Assembly (NCBI RefSeq): GCF_015500055.1 | Contig: NZ_CP045492.1 | Span: 3,482,501 to 3,546,500, forward strand | DNA: 64,000 bases | From: Mesorhizobium sp. NBSH29 | GTDB taxonomy: Bacteria > Pseudomonadota > Alphaproteobacteria > Rhizobiales > Rhizobiaceae | Direction of reading: 5' to 3' | Shown: positions 1 to 11,789 of the stretch, in pieces | Layout: each line of letters begins with the position of its first letter | Numbering within the stretch: position 1 is the stretch's first letter | Made by a program: the position numbers and the translations under genes | The notes under the pieces: generated by a model | What the model was told of the DNA's origin: nothing | What the model saw: only the letters and a program-made list of their open reading frames with translations | Databases searched by the model: none

Positions 1-506
1 GCATGTGTCCGCTCGATCAACGACTGCGCGTTCTTCATGTCGCGGCAATGCTGACTAATCTCCTCCATCTGCGCGGAGCTGCGACGCATGGCGGCAAGCG
101 CGGTCGCCTCCGGCTCGATGATATGGCGAAACTCCTGCACGGTACGCAGAAAGCCGGCGCGGTCGGGCGACATGGCATACCAGGAAAGAACGTCACGATC
201 GAGCAGGTTCCAGCGCTCGCGCGGCTCGACCCAGCTGCCGATTTTTGGCCGCGATGCCAAAAGGCTTTTGGCCATCAGCATTTTGATTGCCTCGCGCACC
301 GCAGAGCGGCTGACATCGAAGGTCTCCGACCACTTGGCTTCATTGGGCAGGATGGTGCCGGGCGGATAATCGCCACGCACGATTCTCAGGCCGATCTCGT
401 TGGCAAGCGAAGCATGCACGCTGATGCCGGTGGCGCGAAATGTTTTCAGGTCCTTGCTGCGCTCGATCGCCTGCGCGGTTTCCTGCAGCCCGAGAGGCGT
501 CTTCAC
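1..506 (-). CDS. FadR-type GntR transcriptional regulator (3' end outside window)
   Basis: Reading leftward from a GTG at 506, the protein begins VKTPLGLQETAQAIERSKDL and is open to the window edge (about 168 residues seen). A winged-helix segment (about residues 27-90, with NEIGLRIVRGDYPPGTILP and SRSAVREAIKMLMAKSLL) is typical of GntR regulators. The following stretch with FRHIIEPEATALAAM matches the start of an FCD effector domain, so the FadR subfamily is likely. A GAGGAGG ribosome site lies just upstream, closer to the GTG than usual, so the start is not certain. It follows the sugar-binding protein gene on the same strand by about 75 bases. I infer that it regulates the adjacent sugar transporter; the candidate target is the palindrome at 1777-1789. 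Confidence 0.85.
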   Translation of the reverse strand, partial: MKTPLGLQETAQAIERSKDLKTFRATGISVHASLANEIGLRIVRGDYPPGTILPNEAKWSETFDVSRSAVREAIKMLMAKSLLASRPKIGSWVEPRERWNLLDRDVLSWYAMSPDRAGFLRTVQEFRHIIEPEATALAAMRRSSAQMEEISQHCRDMKNAQSLIERTH

Positions 507-582
507 GCTCCTCCTCGCTTTGTCATTCCGGCCTCGTCATTGTTGAGAAGGGGCGCGCAGCCGCGCTGCGCGCCCCTTCCGA

Positions 583-1572
583 TTATTTCTGGATGCAGGT
601 ATCAACCGTATCCTTGGTGCATTCGTCAAGTCCGGTAAAAACAGGATCTTCGACCGGCTTGCCTTCCACCAGGTCGATCATCACCGATGGAGCTTTATAC
701 CCCATCTCGAACGGCCGCTGGCCAACGAGCGCGGTGACAAGACCTTCCTTGGCGATCGCCACTTCGTCGCCGATTGTATCGGCAGCCGAGACAACGAAGT
801 CGCCACTGGCAATACGGTCCGCCAATGGCTTGAACAGGTCGCGGTATGGCTGTGGTGCGCCAAACAGCGGCCAGCCACCTTCGATAGCAAATGCGTCAAG
901 GTCGGGGTTTGCGGCCAATATATCGGTCATGGCCTGCACGCCCTTGGCGCCGTCATCATTCGTGAATACCGGGCAACCGGCAACCTCGGTCCAGCCGCCT
1001 TCGCCTTTCAACTCCTTGATGTCCTTCTGTCCGCTCAGGGCATCACGGGTTCCCTGAGCGCGGCGCAGGATGTTGTCTGCTCCCGGATTGCCCTGAATGG
1101 TGCACACCGTGCCGCCATCGGGCTTCTTGGCCTTGATGTATTCACCGATCTTGAAGCCCATCAGATAATTGTCGGTGCCAAGATAAGTCTTGCGCAGGCC
1201 GGAATCTTCCACGGCAAGGTCAGCATCGAGCGTCATGATGGGCACGGTTGCGTTTGCCGTCTTGATCGTCTGCGCGATCAGTTTGGCGTTGGATGGCGAG
1301 ATGGCCATGGCGACTGTGTCTGCCTTGCCCAGCATATCCTGCACAATCTGTGCCTCGCCAGCTTCGTCCGAAGTCGAGGCCGGTCCGGTATAGAAACATT
1401 CATACTCGGAATCGGCGTTTTCCTTGTTCCATTTCTGGCAGCCTTGGTTGATCGCTTCGAAGAATGGATTGTCCAGACCCTTCACCACAATAACCAGCTG
1501 CTTTTTTGCCAGTGCGGGTCCGGCACCGAATGCCAGGGCCGCCGTGGCCAACAACAATGCAACTTTCCTCAT
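583..1572 (-). CDS. Periplasmic sugar-binding protein of a CUT2-type (ribose/fructose) ABC transporter
   Basis: A 329-residue exported protein. A signal peptide is clear (MRKVALLLATAALAFGAGPALA), followed directly by the Peripla_BP_4 fold signature of CUT2 binding proteins (VIVVKGLDNPFFEAINQGCQKW, IVQDMLGKADTVAMAISPSN). The length fits RbsB/FrcB-type proteins. It captures a monosaccharide in the periplasm for the ATPase and permease encoded divergently at 1930-3704. Splitting the three parts over two transcripts is less common than a single operon. The single-domain ATPase partner resembles the rhizobial fructose system FrcBCA, but the substrate cannot be read from the sequence; ribose, xylose or another sugar is possible. 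Confidence 0.85.
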   Translation of the reverse strand: MRKVALLLATAALAFGAGPALAKKQLVIVVKGLDNPFFEAINQGCQKWNKENADSEYECFYTGPASTSDEAGEAQIVQDMLGKADTVAMAISPSNAKLIAQTIKTANATVPIMTLDADLAVEDSGLRKTYLGTDNYLMGFKIGEYIKAKKPDGGTVCTIQGNPGADNILRRAQGTRDALSGQKDIKELKGEGGWTEVAGCPVFTNDDGAKGVQAMTDILAANPDLDAFAIEGGWPLFGAPQPYRDLFKPLADRIASGDFVVSAADTIGDEVAIAKEGLVTALVGQRPFEMGYKAPSVMIDLVEGKPVEDPVFTGLDECTKDTVDTCIQK

Positions 1573-1929
1573 TCAGTCCTCCCGTTGAACAGGCAGCCAC
1601 GGACCGTGCCCACCACCAGACCGGCCCGACAGGAGCAGCGAACACCTGCTCATGCCCAGCCGGAAAGCTCATGAATGTCGCACGGCGCATGCTATCGCAG
1701 GCAACATGACATGCCGCACGCACCCGCACAGCACTCTCTCCCCTACCTAATAGCCCAGAAGTTTTCCCGTCAAGTATTTGTCTGACAAAACAGATTTTTG
1801 AAGCTTACTTTATTGACGCTGGTCCACGGGTTTGTCTTAATGCGCAGGCGTCTCTGGGAGGAGCGCATCGGGGGGGGCCGCGAAACGCGGGCAGCCCCTG
1901 GCGTCGGATGGAGCGGGAGGCACCCACAG
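1573..1929. other. Divergent intergenic control region between sugar transporter transcripts
   Basis: About 357 bases separate the leftward binding-protein gene from the rightward ATPase gene. The region holds the 13-bp palindrome at 1777-1789. A downstream GGGAGG at 1915-1920 serves the GTG start of the ATPase. I see no convincing small gene in the stretch. Confidence 0.5.
1777..1789. promoter_or_regulatory. Perfect palindrome TTTGTCTGACAAA, candidate GntR/FadR operator
   Basis: The 13-bp sequence is a perfect dyad centred on a T and sits in the divergent promoter region of the sugar transporter. TTGTC-N-GACAA dyads are typical of FadR-subfamily operators, and a FadR-type regulator is encoded at 1-506. 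The pairing of site and regulator is inference. Confidence 0.5.
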
Positions 1930-2670
1930 GTGGCAGTTCTTGAACTGATCAACATTTCCAAGCATTTCGGTGCCATCCATGCGCTGAGCGGGGTTTCGCT
2001 GGCGATAGAGCCGGGCGAAGTCGTCGGACTGATGGGTGACAACGGCGCCGGAAAATCGACGCTGGTGAAAATGATCGCCGGTAACTTCCGCCCCAGCGAA
2101 GGCTCGATGAAAATGGATGGCAAGGAGCTGGTGCTGCACAAGCCGGTCGAGGCGCGCCAGCACGGCATCGAAATTGTCCATCAGGATTTGGCGCTGTGCA
2201 ACAATCTGACGGCTGCCGCCAATGTCTTCCTCGGCCGCGAGATGAAGATGGGGTTTGGCCCGTTCAAGGTGCTCGATTATGCCGCCATGTATCGCCGCGC
2301 CGGCGAACTATTCCAGGAACTGAAGTCGGAGACCCGGCCGCGCGATCTGGTCAAGCAAATGTCGGGCGGCCAGCGCCAGGCGGTGGCGATTGCCCGTACC
2401 AGACTGGCCGACGCAAAAATTGTGCTAATGGACGAGCCGACCGCCGCGATCTCGGTGCGCCAGGTCGCCGAGGTGTTGAACCTCATCCGCCTGCTGCGCG
2501 ACCAGGGCATCGCCATAGTGCTAATCAGCCACCGTATGCCCGATGTCTTCACCGTCGCCGACCGCGTCATCGTACTGCGTCGCGGCAAGAAAGTGGCCGA
2601 CCGCAAGGTGGCGCAAACCTCACCGGAGGAGGTCACTGGCCTCATCACCGGCGCAATCGAGCGGGTGTGA
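1930..2670 (+). CDS. Single-domain sugar ABC transporter ATP-binding protein (FrcA-like)
   Basis: A 246-residue ABC ATPase with one nucleotide-binding domain: Walker A GDNGAGKST, signature MSGGQRQAVAIAR, Walker B KIVLMDEPTAAISV and the switch SHRMPDVF. Most CUT2 sugar importers use a fused double ATPase of about 500 residues. One domain matches the FrcA type known from Sinorhizobium fructose uptake. The GTG at 1930 is preferred because GGGAGG lies nine bases upstream and the protein then starts at the family N-terminus (VAVLELINISKHFGAIHAL). A longer in-frame reading from 1798 adds an unrelated basic stretch. The permease start follows three bases after the stop. It powers uptake at the inner face of the membrane. 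Confidence 0.88.
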   Translation: MAVLELINISKHFGAIHALSGVSLAIEPGEVVGLMGDNGAGKSTLVKMIAGNFRPSEGSMKMDGKELVLHKPVEARQHGIEIVHQDLALCNNLTAAANVFLGREMKMGFGPFKVLDYAAMYRRAGELFQELKSETRPRDLVKQMSGGQRQAVAIARTRLADAKIVLMDEPTAAISVRQVAEVLNLIRLLRDQGIAIVLISHRMPDVFTVADRVIVLRRGKKVADRKVAQTSPEEVTGLITGAIERV

Positions 2671-2672
2671 TC

Positions 2673-3704
2673 ATGTCGGCACTCTCTAACCAGGAACAAC
2701 CGCCCATGACCGTCACGCTGCAACAGACCATCGACCGCAAGCAGCAGAGCTGGCTTTCCGGCGTTGTCGGCAGCCAGACCTTCTGGGTGGTGATCGCCAT
2801 CCTTGCCGCCTGCCTCTTCCTCTCCGTTGCGACAGACTCTTTCGCAACCGCGAAAAATCTCTACAACATCACCCGCAATGTCACCTTCGTCGCCATCGTG
2901 GCGCTCGGCATGACGATGGTGATCATCACCGGCGGCATCGACCTGTCGGTCGGCTCGGTACTGTGCCTCTGTTCGATGATTTTGGCGGTGGTGATGCATG
3001 CCGGCTATTCGATCGAGATCGGCATCGCGGCTGCCCTGATCACCGCGCTGATCGTCGGAGCTTTCAACGGTATTCTGATCGCCTATCTCGGCTTCCCGCC
3101 CTTTGTGGTGACGCTTGGCATGTTGTCGATTGCCCGCAGCCTGGCCATGGTAGCGTCCAACAACACGGTGGTGTTTGAGTTCGGGCCGGACCATACACAA
3201 CTTCTGGCGCTGGGCGGCGGCGCCTGGTTTTTCGGCATTGCCAATCCGGTGATCTACATGGTGGTACTGGCGCTGATCACCGGCTTCGTGCTGCGCTGGA
3301 CGAAATTCGGTCGCCACATCTATGCCATCGGCGGCAATGAGCACGCCGCTACACTGACCGGAGTGCCAGTGCGCCCAATCAAGGTCGCCGTCTATATGAT
3401 CTCGGCACTGTCAGCCGGGATTGCCGGCATCATCCAGACCGGCTGGCTGGGTGCCGTCACCACCAATATCGGCGCGGGCATGGAATTGCAGGTGATTGCC
3501 GCGGCCGTCATCGGAGGCGCCAATCTGGCCGGCGGCATTGGTACCGCCTTTGGCGCTCTGGTAGGCGCAGCCTTGATCGAGATCATCCGCAACAGCCTTG
3601 GCCTGCTCGGCATCAACGCCTTCTGGCAGGGCGCCTTCATCGGTGGTGCAATCATCTTCGCGGTGATGTTCGAGCGGGTGCGGAATTTCCGGCAAAGCGA
3701 ATAG
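2673..3704 (+). CDS. CUT2-type sugar ABC transporter permease (RbsC/FrcC-like)
   Basis: A 343-residue polytopic membrane protein of the BPD_transp_2 family. Characteristic segments are MTMVIITGGIDLSVGSVL and the later GGANLAGGIGTAFGALVGA region, and there are about eight to ten hydrophobic helices. The start at 2673 is two bases after the stop of the ATPase gene; an internal ATG at 2706 is an alternative. It forms the transmembrane channel with the ATPase at 1930 and the binding protein at 583. It ends just before the hairpin repeat at 3709-3810, which could end the transcript. Confidence 0.9.
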   Translation: MSALSNQEQPPMTVTLQQTIDRKQQSWLSGVVGSQTFWVVIAILAACLFLSVATDSFATAKNLYNITRNVTFVAIVALGMTMVIITGGIDLSVGSVLCLCSMILAVVMHAGYSIEIGIAAALITALIVGAFNGILIAYLGFPPFVVTLGMLSIARSLAMVASNNTVVFEFGPDHTQLLALGGGAWFFGIANPVIYMVVLALITGFVLRWTKFGRHIYAIGGNEHAATLTGVPVRPIKVAVYMISALSAGIAGIIQTGWLGAVTTNIGAGMELQVIAAAVIGGANLAGGIGTAFGALVGAALIEIIRNSLGLLGINAFWQGAFIGGAIIFAVMFERVRNFRQSE

Positions 3705-3708
3705 CTGT

Positions 3709-3810
3709 GCGGTGAATGGTGAATGGTGAATGGTGAATGGTCGGAGTTGATATCGACACGTCAACCCTCATTCCATTTCACCATTCACCATTCTATTCAC
3801 CATTCACCGC
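3709..3810. repeat. Inverted array of a 7-bp tandem unit (GGTGAAT / ATTCACC)
   Basis: The left arm (3709-3740) is GC followed by four tandem copies of GGTGAAT. The right arm (about 3773-3810) has four copies of the complementary ATTCACC or a one-base variant, split into two pairs, and ends GC. About 30 bases lie between the arms. A transcript would fold into a long hairpin, with several possible registers because the arms are themselves repetitive. It follows the permease stop by five bases and may act as a transcript-end or stability element. No obvious T-run follows. Confidence 0.75.
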
Positions 3811-3930
3811 ACCCCCAAACCTTGCTTCCCGTCCCGCAACCTGATTCTTTCGGGCAAATCCCATCCGGCGATTCGCCGGGCGGCTGTTATGCTATGCTGC
3901 GGGTCACCCGCCAACGAAAGAGAAACGGAT

Positions 3931-4926
3931 ATGACCGCTCCCACACGGCCAGATATCTCAGAGATGAAGCCAAAAATTGCCGTGATCGGCGTTGGCGGCG
4001 GTGGCGGCAATGCCGTCAACAACATGATCACGGAGGGCTTGCAGGGCACCGAATTCATTGTTGCCAACACCGATGCGCAGGCGCTGACCATGTCCAAGGC
4101 GACGCGCCTTATTCAACTGGGCTCCAATGTGACACAAGGCCTCGGCGCCGGCTCACTGCCCGAGATTGGCCGCGCAGCCGCAGAAGAATCCATCGACGAG
4201 ATCATGGACCACCTGGCCGGCACCCATATGTGCTTCGTCACCGCCGGCATGGGCGGCGGCACCGGCACGGGTGCTGCCCCGATTGTGGCTGCAGCCGCCC
4301 GCAAGGCAGGTATCCTGACCGTTGCTGTGGTGACAAAACCCTTCACCTTCGAAGGCACACGCCGCATGCGCGCTGCCGAGGAAGGCGTTGAACGCCTGCG
4401 CGAATGCGCAGACACAGTCATCGTTATCCCCAACCAGAACCTGTTCCGCATTGCCGACGCAAAGACCACCTTTGCTGATGCTTTCGCCATGGCTGACCGC
4501 GTGCTCTACTCAGGCGTCGGCTGCATCACCGATCTGATCGTCAAGGAAGGCCTGATCAACCTCGATTTCGCCGACGTCAAATCCGTCATGCGCGACATGG
4601 GCCGCGCCATGATGGGCACCGGCGAAGCATCCGGCGAAGGCCGCGCCAAAAAAGCTGCAGAAGCCGCAATCGCCAACCCACTTCTCGACGAAGCCTCGAT
4701 GATGGGCGCCAAGGGCGTCCTGATCTCGATCTCTGGCGGTAAGGACATGACCCTCTTCGAAGTAGACGAAGCAGCCACCCGCATCCGCGAAGAAGTGGAC
4801 GACGACGCCGACATCATCGTCGGCTCCATCTTCGACAGCGCGCTGGAGGGGAAGTTCCGGGTCTCGGTGGTGGCAACGGGATTGCGACAGCAAACACAAT
4901 TCGCCGAACACATGCCCGCGCGCTGA
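3931..4926 (+). CDS. ftsZ2: Second, short FtsZ homologue (FtsZ2)
   Basis: A 331-residue tubulin-like GTPase. The glycine-rich GTP site [12 protein letters not shown] is at about residues 106-117, with a further [13 protein letters not shown] near residue 20 and a T7-loop-like [11 protein letters not shown]. The protein ends soon after the GTPase and C-terminal subdomains ([17 protein letters not shown]). It lacks the long linker and conserved C-terminal peptide by which FtsZ binds FtsA and ZipA. Rhizobia are known to carry such a second FtsZ besides the 550-600-residue division protein; its role is not settled. The start ATGACCGC at 3931 gives the family N-terminus. It stands alone between a sugar transporter and the thiamine operon. 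Confidence 0.92.
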   Translation: MTAPTRPDISEMKPKIAVIGVGGGGGNAVNNMITEGLQGTEFIVANTDAQALTMSKATRLIQLGSNVTQGLGAGSLPEIGRAAAEESIDEIMDHLAGTHMCFVTAGMGGGTGTGAAPIVAAAARKAGILTVAVVTKPFTFEGTRRMRAAEEGVERLRECADTVIVIPNQNLFRIADAKTTFADAFAMADRVLYSGVGCITDLIVKEGLINLDFADVKSVMRDMGRAMMGTGEASGEGRAKKAAEAAIANPLLDEASMMGAKGVLISISGGKDMTLFEVDEAATRIREEVDDDADIIVGSIFDSALEGKFRVSVVATGLRQQTQFAEHMPAR

Positions 4927-4993
4927 TAACGCGCCGGCACCTGCCGGCTTGACAAAGCATCCCTATAGGGCGCAACTCTCACGTATTCACCAG

Positions 4994-7996
<3,003 letters not shown>

Positions 7997-8000
<4 letters not shown>

Positions 8001-8194
8001 ACATCATCGTCAATGGAAATCAAACCACTGCCAGTGCCACCACGCTTGCGGCTCTACTGGCGGAGCTGGAGTTTGAAGGTGCGTGGCTGGCCACTGCTAG
8101 AAATGGCATCCTGGTGCCGACGGACGTGCGGGCCGCATGTCGGCTTGAGGACGGCGACCGGATCGAGATCCTGTCGCCGAGGCAGGGAGGGTGA
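7997..8194 (+). CDS. thiS: Sulfur carrier protein ThiS
   Basis: A 65-residue ubiquitin-like protein ending in the Gly-Gly tail (SPRQGG) that is adenylated and then thiocarboxylated. It carries sulfur for thiazole formation by ThiG. N-terminal [20 protein letters not shown] and the RNGILVP block fit the family. The start overlaps thiO by four bases. thiG begins three bases after the stop. Confidence 0.95.
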
Positions 8195-8196
8195 AC

Positions 8197-8970
8197 ATGC
8201 TGGAAATCTATGGCGAGACGCTGGCTTCTCGGCTCTTCCTCGGTACCGCGCAATATCCCTCGCCGACCATCTTGGCTGACGCGGTGCGGGCGGCAAAACC
8301 GTCGCTGCTGACTGTCTCGCTGCGCCGCGAAACAATGGGCGGCAAATCGGGCGGGCGTTTCTTTGAGCTGGTGCGCGAGCTCGGCGTAAAACTCCTGCCC
8401 AACACAGCCGGCTGCCATACTGCGCGCGAAGCCATTACCACCGCCAACATGGCGCGCGAGGTATTTGGCACCGACTGGATCAAGCTCGAAGTGATCGGCA
8501 ATCACGACACCCTGCAGCCCGATGTTTTCGCGTTGGTGGACGCCGCGCGCGCATTGTGTGCCGATGGCTTCAAGGTCTTTCCCTATACCACTGAGGATCT
8601 GGGCGTCGCCGAACGGCTGCTGGAAGCCGGTTGCGGCGTGCTGATGCCCTGGTGCGCGCCCATCGGCTCAGCGCTCGGGCCGCTCAACCTGCATGGGCTG
8701 CGTTCCATGCGCGGGCATTTTCCCGTTACGCCGCTGGTAGTGGATGCCGGACTTGGCCGCCCGTCACATGCGGCTTGCGTGATGGAACTTGGTTATGACG
8801 CAGTGCTGCTCAACTCCGCCGTCGCGCGCGCCGGTGATCCGGTAGCGATGGCCGGCGCCTTTGCCGCTGCCATCCGCGCCGGACATGCGGCGGCAGGCGC
8901 CGGCATTCTGGAACCGCGCGACATGGCAGTGCCATCTACACCAATTATCGGTCGGGCAATGTTCTCATGA
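8197..8970 (+). CDS. thiG: Thiazole synthase ThiG
   Basis: A 257-residue TIM-barrel enzyme that joins deoxyxylulose 5-phosphate, dehydroglycine and ThiS-bound sulfur into the thiazole phosphate. Conserved segments include [34 protein letters not shown] and [19 protein letters not shown] at 8191 is in frame, but it would directly abut the GGGAGG at 8185-8190. The ATG at 8197 has correct spacing and is chosen. It overlaps thiE by four bases. Confidence 0.95.
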   Translation: MLEIYGETLASRLFLGTAQYPSPTILADAVRAAKPSLLTVSLRRETMGGKSGGRFFELVRELGVKLLPNTAGCHTAREAITTANMAREVFGTDWIKLEVIGNHDTLQPDVFALVDAARALCADGFKVFPYTTEDLGVAERLLEAGCGVLMPWCAPIGSALGPLNLHGLRSMRGHFPVTPLVVDAGLGRPSHAACVMELGYDAVLLNSAVARAGDPVAMAGAFAAAIRAGHAAAGAGILEPRDMAVPSTPIIGRAMFS

Positions 8971-9578
8971 GGCTCGACCCGTTTTACCTCATCGTCGACA
9001 GCGCCAACTGGCTGGAACGGCTCGTGCCGCTTGGGGTCAAACTCGTACAATTACGCATCAAGGATATGGAGCAAGATGCACTGCGCTTTGAGATCCGCCG
9101 CGCCCGCATCATCTGTGCCGCCTATGGCTGCCAGCTGTTTATCAATGATTACTGGCAGCTCGCCATCGAGGAAAAATGTACGGCAGTGCATCTGGGCCAG
9201 GAGGACCTCGCGGGTGCCGATCTCGGTGCGATCAGAAACGCCGGCCTGCAACTCGGCATCAGCACGCATGACCATGCCGAACTGGACGCCGCGCTGGCAG
9301 CTGCGCCGGACTATATAGCGCTTGGCCCCATCTACCCGACCATCCTGAAGCAATTGAAATGGGACCCCCAGGGCCTCGACCGGATCGGTGAATGGAAATT
9401 ACGTATCGGCAGAAAAATCCCGCTCGTCGCCATTGGCGGGCTGACGCCGGAGCGCGCGCAGGGCGTGCTGGAAGCCGGCGCCGACAGTGCTGCGGTGGTC
9501 ACTGACATCACGCTCAACGCCAACCCGGAAGCGCGCACGCGACAATGGCTGGCGCTCGCCGCAGAGCACCGACGCTGA
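8967..9578 (+). CDS. thiE: Thiamine phosphate synthase ThiE
   Basis: A 203-residue TIM-barrel protein that couples the pyrimidine and thiazole phosphates. Diagnostic features are VQLRIKD near residue 30, the [12 protein letters not shown] block, HLGQEDL, the [10 protein letters not shown] segment and [25 protein letters not shown]. It is slightly shorter than the enterobacterial enzyme but covers the whole fold. Overlap with thiG (ATGA) and a two-base gap to thiD indicate one transcript. Confidence 0.93.
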   Translation: MRLDPFYLIVDSANWLERLVPLGVKLVQLRIKDMEQDALRFEIRRARIICAAYGCQLFINDYWQLAIEEKCTAVHLGQEDLAGADLGAIRNAGLQLGISTHDHAELDAALAAAPDYIALGPIYPTILKQLKWDPQGLDRIGEWKLRIGRKIPLVAIGGLTPERAQGVLEAGADSAAVVTDITLNANPEARTRQWLALAAEHRR

Positions 9579-9580
9579 TC

Positions 9581-10519
9581 ATGCCCGAAAACGGACCTTT
9601 CGTACTGGTAGTCGCTGGCTCGGATTCCTCCGGCGGCGCGGGCATTGCGCGCGACATCGAAACGCTGGCGCAGCATGGCGTGCGCGCCTGCCTCGCCGTC
9701 ACGGCGCTGACCGTGCAAACGCATGAGGGTGTGGCGCGTGTCGACCTCACGCCTGCCGATCTGGTGGAAGCGCAGATACGCGCGGCTCTGGCCTCCAACC
9801 GGGTGCGCGCGATCAAGATCGGCATGCTGGGCAACGGCGAGAACGTGGCTGCGCTAGCCCGCGTGCTCGCGGACAATCCTCATGTGCCTGCCGTGCTCGA
9901 TCCGGTTCTGGTGACGACTTCCGGCAGCGCCCTGCTGGCCGTGGATGGGGTGGCGGCTCTGTGCGCGGATCTGATGCCAAAATGCACAGTGGTAACACCC
10001 AACCTGCCGGAACTAACGCTTTTGGCGGAAGCGATTGTCGGGGCGGCAGCGGCTGGCCAGGAGCCCCCACTTCGGCACCGCTTCGCGGTGCCACCTCTCC
10101 CCCACTGCGTAGGGGCGAGGCATAACGGGGAGGTTGGCGCAATGTCCTTCCTCTCCCCCGTCGATCTGGGGAGAGGTGGCGCGCGTAGACTGACGGAGTG
10201 GGGGACGATCGACGCCCCCGCCACATCCGAACACCTCCCCGATGTTCCCGCGCTTGTCCAACACCAGGCCGCAATCCTGCTTGCCGCTGCCCCGGCAGTC
10301 CTCGTCAAGGGTGGCCATGCGATCGGCACCCGCGCCATCGATATCCTTTTCCGCTCCGGCCAATCGCCCCTGCCTTTCACCGCCGCGCGGCACGATAAAA
10401 CCATGCGCGGCACCGGCTGCATGCTGGCGAGCGCCATTGCAGCCAATCTCGCCGGCGGTCGCGACCTGACCGACGCGATTGCAAGCGCCAAGGCGCATGT
10501 GGCGGGTCGGTTCGCATAA
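9581..10519 (+). CDS. thiD: Hydroxymethylpyrimidine (phosphate) kinase ThiD with an in-frame insertion
   Basis: A 312-residue ribokinase-fold kinase that phosphorylates HMP and HMP-P. The family start AGSDSSGGAGIARDIETLA, the CTVVTPNLPELTLL block, VLVKGGHAIGTRAIDI and the anion-hole motif MRGTGCMLASAIAANLA are all present. Typical ThiD proteins have about 265 residues. The extra length is a stretch of roughly 45-60 residues after GAAAAGQE (about codons 160-215) that has no ThiD character and coincides with the palindromic element at 10064-10205. The insertion keeps the frame and lies between secondary-structure elements, so the enzyme may still work. The ATG at 9581 is two bases after thiE. 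Confidence 0.9.
   Translation: MPENGPFVLVVAGSDSSGGAGIARDIETLAQHGVRACLAVTALTVQTHEGVARVDLTPADLVEAQIRAALASNRVRAIKIGMLGNGENVAALARVLADNPHVPAVLDPVLVTTSGSALLAVDGVAALCADLMPKCTVVTPNLPELTLLAEAIVGAAAAGQEPPLRHRFAVPPLPHCVGARHNGEVGAMSFLSPVDLGRGGARRLTEWGTIDAPATSEHLPDVPALVQHQAAILLAAAPAVLVKGGHAIGTRAIDILFRSGQSPLPFTAARHDKTMRGTGCMLASAIAANLAGGRDLTDAIASAKAHVAGRFA
10064..10205. repeat. Palindromic repeat element inserted within thiD
   Basis: CCCCCACTT at 10064-10072 is mirrored by GAGTGGGGG at about 10196-10204. Inside are CCTCTCCCC and GGGGAGAGG arms (about 10151-10176), GGCACCG/CGGTGCC (about 10075-10091) and a further CCTCTCCCCCACT block (10094-10106). This nested hairpin composition is like the dispersed palindromic repeats of Mesorhizobium and related genomes, usually intergenic. 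Here the element is read through as coding sequence of thiD. The family assignment is from memory and could not be searched. Confidence 0.7.
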
Positions 10520-10609
10520 GCACACTGATTGCGCCGCGTCACATCATCTTCATCTAGATTTCCTATCGTCGTCTAAGCTTTTCGACCCTCAACCCTGCGC
10601 ACGGTTTCC

Positions 10610-11638
10610 ATGCAAGACATCTCGCACCTGCCATTGCTTGCCGCCGCCAACCAGGCGCCGGGTCTTGTCTTTGCCTACCGGCTTCATCCGGACAGCAGCC
10701 GTGCCGAAAGCTTGGCTGCCAGCGCAATCCCGGATGCGCTCGCAGCGCAACATGGCTGGGTGTGGCTGCATGTCGATCTGCTCGACCAGCGCACGCCAGG
10801 CTGGATCAACAAAATCTGTGCGCTTCCACCGTGCGCGCGAATGGTCTTTGAAGGTCACGTTTCAAGCCTGGCGCTGGCCCATGAAGACGGTGTCGTACAT
10901 GGGGTGATGGCCGATCTGCATGGAGAGCTGGCGCGCCAGTCGACCAGAATAGGACGGCTGCATTTCTCAGTGTCGGAGCATTTGCTGGTCACCGGGCGGC
11001 GGCACCCGTTGCAGGCGGTGGAAGAAGTCCACACGGCAGTCGCAAAAGGCGCGAGCACCCCACCCACCAACGCCTTTGGGTTGCTGGAAATCATTGTGGC
11101 AGCCTTTTGTCGAAACACCGGCCAGCGGCTCGCCACCGCGACAATAGTGCTGGACGAGGTCGAGGATCATCTGGTGACTGAGCGCCTGAGCGATGAACGC
11201 GCTAACCTCAAGGATGTGCGCCGCCTTGCCGTGTCGCTGCACCGGCCCATCGGCGCGCTGGCCGAGCTCTTCAAGGAAGAGGATCGCGCCGGTTGGGCGC
11301 TGGGCAAAAATGGCCATCAGGCACTCGAAAGAATTGCCCTAAGGCTGAACCGTCTCGATCAGGAGGTCGTGACGGTAAACGACCGCGCCCGTCTCCTGCA
11401 GGAAGAGGTGGCCGCCGAACTCGCCGATGAATCCAACCGCAGCCTGCGCGCCCTGGCGTTGATCAGCGCCCTCCTTTTGCCCGGCACCCTCATTGCAGGT
11501 ATTTTCGGCATGAACACCGGCGGACTGCCGCTCGCTCATGCCGCCAGCGGGTTCCTGATCGCCATGCTGATTGGCATCGGTGCTACCGCAATCTTCTACG
11601 GGCTGCTCAAGCGCGCCGGCGCCAATCTCCGGTTCTAA
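10610..11638 (+). CDS. CorA/ZntB-family metal ion channel
   Basis: A 342-residue protein. A soluble N-terminal domain begins LVFAYRLHPD with GWVWLHVDLLDQ. A long helical stalk follows, and two C-terminal membrane helices are joined by the GMN motif (AGIFGMNTGGLPLAH), the hallmark of CorA-type channels. The GMN-TGGLP context resembles ZntB (GMNVGGIP) more than classic CorA, so zinc as well as magnesium is possible. It opens 90 bases after thiD and has no clear Shine-Dalgarno sequence. No operon link to the neighbours is visible. Confidence 0.88.
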   Translation: MQDISHLPLLAAANQAPGLVFAYRLHPDSSRAESLAASAIPDALAAQHGWVWLHVDLLDQRTPGWINKICALPPCARMVFEGHVSSLALAHEDGVVHGVMADLHGELARQSTRIGRLHFSVSEHLLVTGRRHPLQAVEEVHTAVAKGASTPPTNAFGLLEIIVAAFCRNTGQRLATATIVLDEVEDHLVTERLSDERANLKDVRRLAVSLHRPIGALAELFKEEDRAGWALGKNGHQALERIALRLNRLDQEVVTVNDRARLLQEEVAAELADESNRSLRALALISALLLPGTLIAGIFGMNTGGLPLAHAASGFLIAMLIGIGATAIFYGLLKRAGANLRF

Positions 11639-11789
11639 GGTTCTCGTCGCCACGAACTGGGGGAGAACGATGGTGCTGTCACTGGCACTGGCCCTATCAA
11701 TCGCGCTGGACTACCAGAGTGCGGGGTGGACTCTCTCCCGGTGATGCGGTTGGATATCGGTTCACAACGACGTCACGGAGGCAAAAAGT

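Noticed and set aside
2277-3344. 355-codon open frame antisense to the sugar permease
   Set aside because: His/Asp/Arg-rich shadow of a membrane protein; no family features.
4949-4980. TTGACA as -35 box of the thi operon
   Set aside because: A TTGACA is present at 4949-4954, but no convincing -10 at 16-18 bp follows, so the promoter was not called.
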